Assembly: GCA_036378175.1 (NCBI GenBank)
Contig: DASUWY010000034.1
Span: forward strand, 117,998-181,997
DNA from: Thermoleophilaceae bacterium
Lineage (GTDB): Bacteria; Actinomycetota; Thermoleophilia; Solirubrobacterales; Thermoleophilaceae
Direction: 5' to 3'
Length of the DNA: 64,000 nucleotides
This document shows, piece by piece, positions 63,522 through 64,000 of this stretch (positions are counted from its first letter, which is position 1; each line of letters begins with the position of its first letter). Made by a program: the position numbers and the translations under genes. Under the pieces are notes generated by a model. That model was not told where the DNA came from, searched no databases, and saw only the letters and a list, made by a program, of their open reading frames with translations.

Positions 63522-64000
63522 TAGTACACCGGCAACCGGTTGACTCGCTCGTAGTCCCTGTTCACGCGGTTCGCAAAGAGCTTGATCAGCAGTAGGCCGA
63601 ACGCGAAGCCGCCTATATGCGCAAAGTACGCCACTCCGCCGCCGAGCGGTGAATTAACCGCTGCATCCACGAGCTGGAGCACGAACCAGCCGCCGAGCAC
63701 CACGAGCGCCGGCAGGTCGAGCAGCGTGATGAAGAAGATGAGGATCACCGCGGTGATCACGCGGGCGCGCGGATATAAGAGCGCATACCCTCCCAATACG
63801 GCCGCGATGGCGCCGGAGGCCCCGATCCCCGGCGCGGTGGAGCTGGGCCCCACGGCGATCTGGGCGAAGTTGGCCACGGCTCCGCCCAGCAGGTAGAAGA
63901 GAACGAATCTCCAGCGGTCCATCGAGTCCTCGATGTTGTTTCCGAAGATCCAGAGGAACAGCATGTTGCCCGCGATGTGGAGCAGGCCGCCGTGCATGAA
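63521..64000 (-). CDS. Rhomboid family intramembrane serine protease, C-terminal part (runs off window)
   Basis: The frame is open to the window edge, so the N-terminus is missing. It begins in the L1/helix 2 region, MHGGLLHIAGNMLFLWIFGNNIED, where His and Asn of the oxyanion region are conserved. The catalytic Ser is in GIGASGAIAAVLGG (GxSG) and the catalytic His in GVAYFAHIGGFAFGLLL. Both are in the expected helices, so an active protease is likely. It ends in a positive tail (NRVNRDYERVNRLP) and is coupled to the small membrane protein gene. Confidence 0.94.
   Translation of the reverse strand, partial: FMHGGLLHIAGNMLFLWIFGNNIEDSMDRWRFVLFYLLGGAVANFAQIAVGPSSTAPGIGASGAIAAVLGGYALLYPRARVITAVILIFFITLLDLPALVVLGGWFVLQLVDAAVNSPLGGGVAYFAHIGGFAFGLLLIKLFANRVNRDYERVNRLPVY

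Noticed and set aside
1..64000. CRISPR arrays, insertion sequences, prophage or integrative elements
   Set aside because: No spaced direct repeats of 25-40 bases, no transposase or integrase motifs, and no change in coding style along the window. The tRNA genes show no attachment-site duplication nearby.

Overview
The window is high-GC, gene-dense bacterial chromosome. It has ECF sigma/anti-sigma pairs, many GTG starts, probable leaderless promoters, MMPL export, a PGRP-type amidase and a Wzm/Wzt-like exporter without any LPS genes. This fits a non-mycelial high-GC actinobacterium, most likely of the Thermoleophilia/Solirubrobacterales kind. That placement is inference from gene content; no rRNA marker is present. 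I see no insertion sequence, prophage, integrase or CRISPR array, and no gap above 300 bases without a gene.

Layout. 1-6441: the 5' part of a Ser/Thr kinase, a DsbA-like protein, an ECF sigma/zinc anti-sigma pair opposite a DoxX-like gene, then a minus-strand run with purM, uppP and dedA. 6518-21026: envelope polysaccharide genes. These are a WbpM-type dehydratase/epimerase, a LytR_C protein, an O-antigen-ligase-like protein, a beta-propeller protein, three glycosyltransferases, an initiating sugar-phosphate transferase, two GNAT-type proteins and a secreted amidase. 21094-27618: hydrolases, a MocR-type regulator with its divergent target, and two secreted propeller proteins.

27660-35832 is the most interesting block. 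Seven tightly coupled plus-strand genes encode a large glycosyltransferase, a CDP-alcohol phosphotransferase with a degenerate nucleotidyltransferase-like N-terminus, a LicC-like cytidylyltransferase, an archaeal-type glycerol-1-phosphate dehydrogenase, a second CDP-alcohol phosphotransferase with His replacing the last Asp of its motif, and a Wzm/Wzt-type ABC exporter. I infer a pathway that makes sn-glycerol-1-phosphate, activates it with CTP, transfers it to a lipid or glycan, and exports the product.

35906-50637: an orphan CoxL-like molybdoenzyme subunit, pheA-tyrA, a GT-C-like membrane protein, a secreted nuclease/lamin-tail protein, a TetR-cupin-RidA operon converging on an operon that ends in a PLP lyase (kinase, regulator, M20 peptidase, lyase), and an MMPL transporter. 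50722-64000: two tRNA-Ala genes, a diguanylate cyclase, an unusually hairpin-rich non-coding segment, glutamate dehydrogenase, hydrolases, a secreted glycosidase, a very large adenylate cyclase/ATPase/TPR protein, a D,D-carboxypeptidase and the end of a rhomboid gene.

Two features recur at window scale. Many genes carry a TANNNT hexamer about 5-11 bases before the start codon, which suggests leaderless mRNAs. Several stop codons are embedded in short tandem repeats of 7-8 bases.
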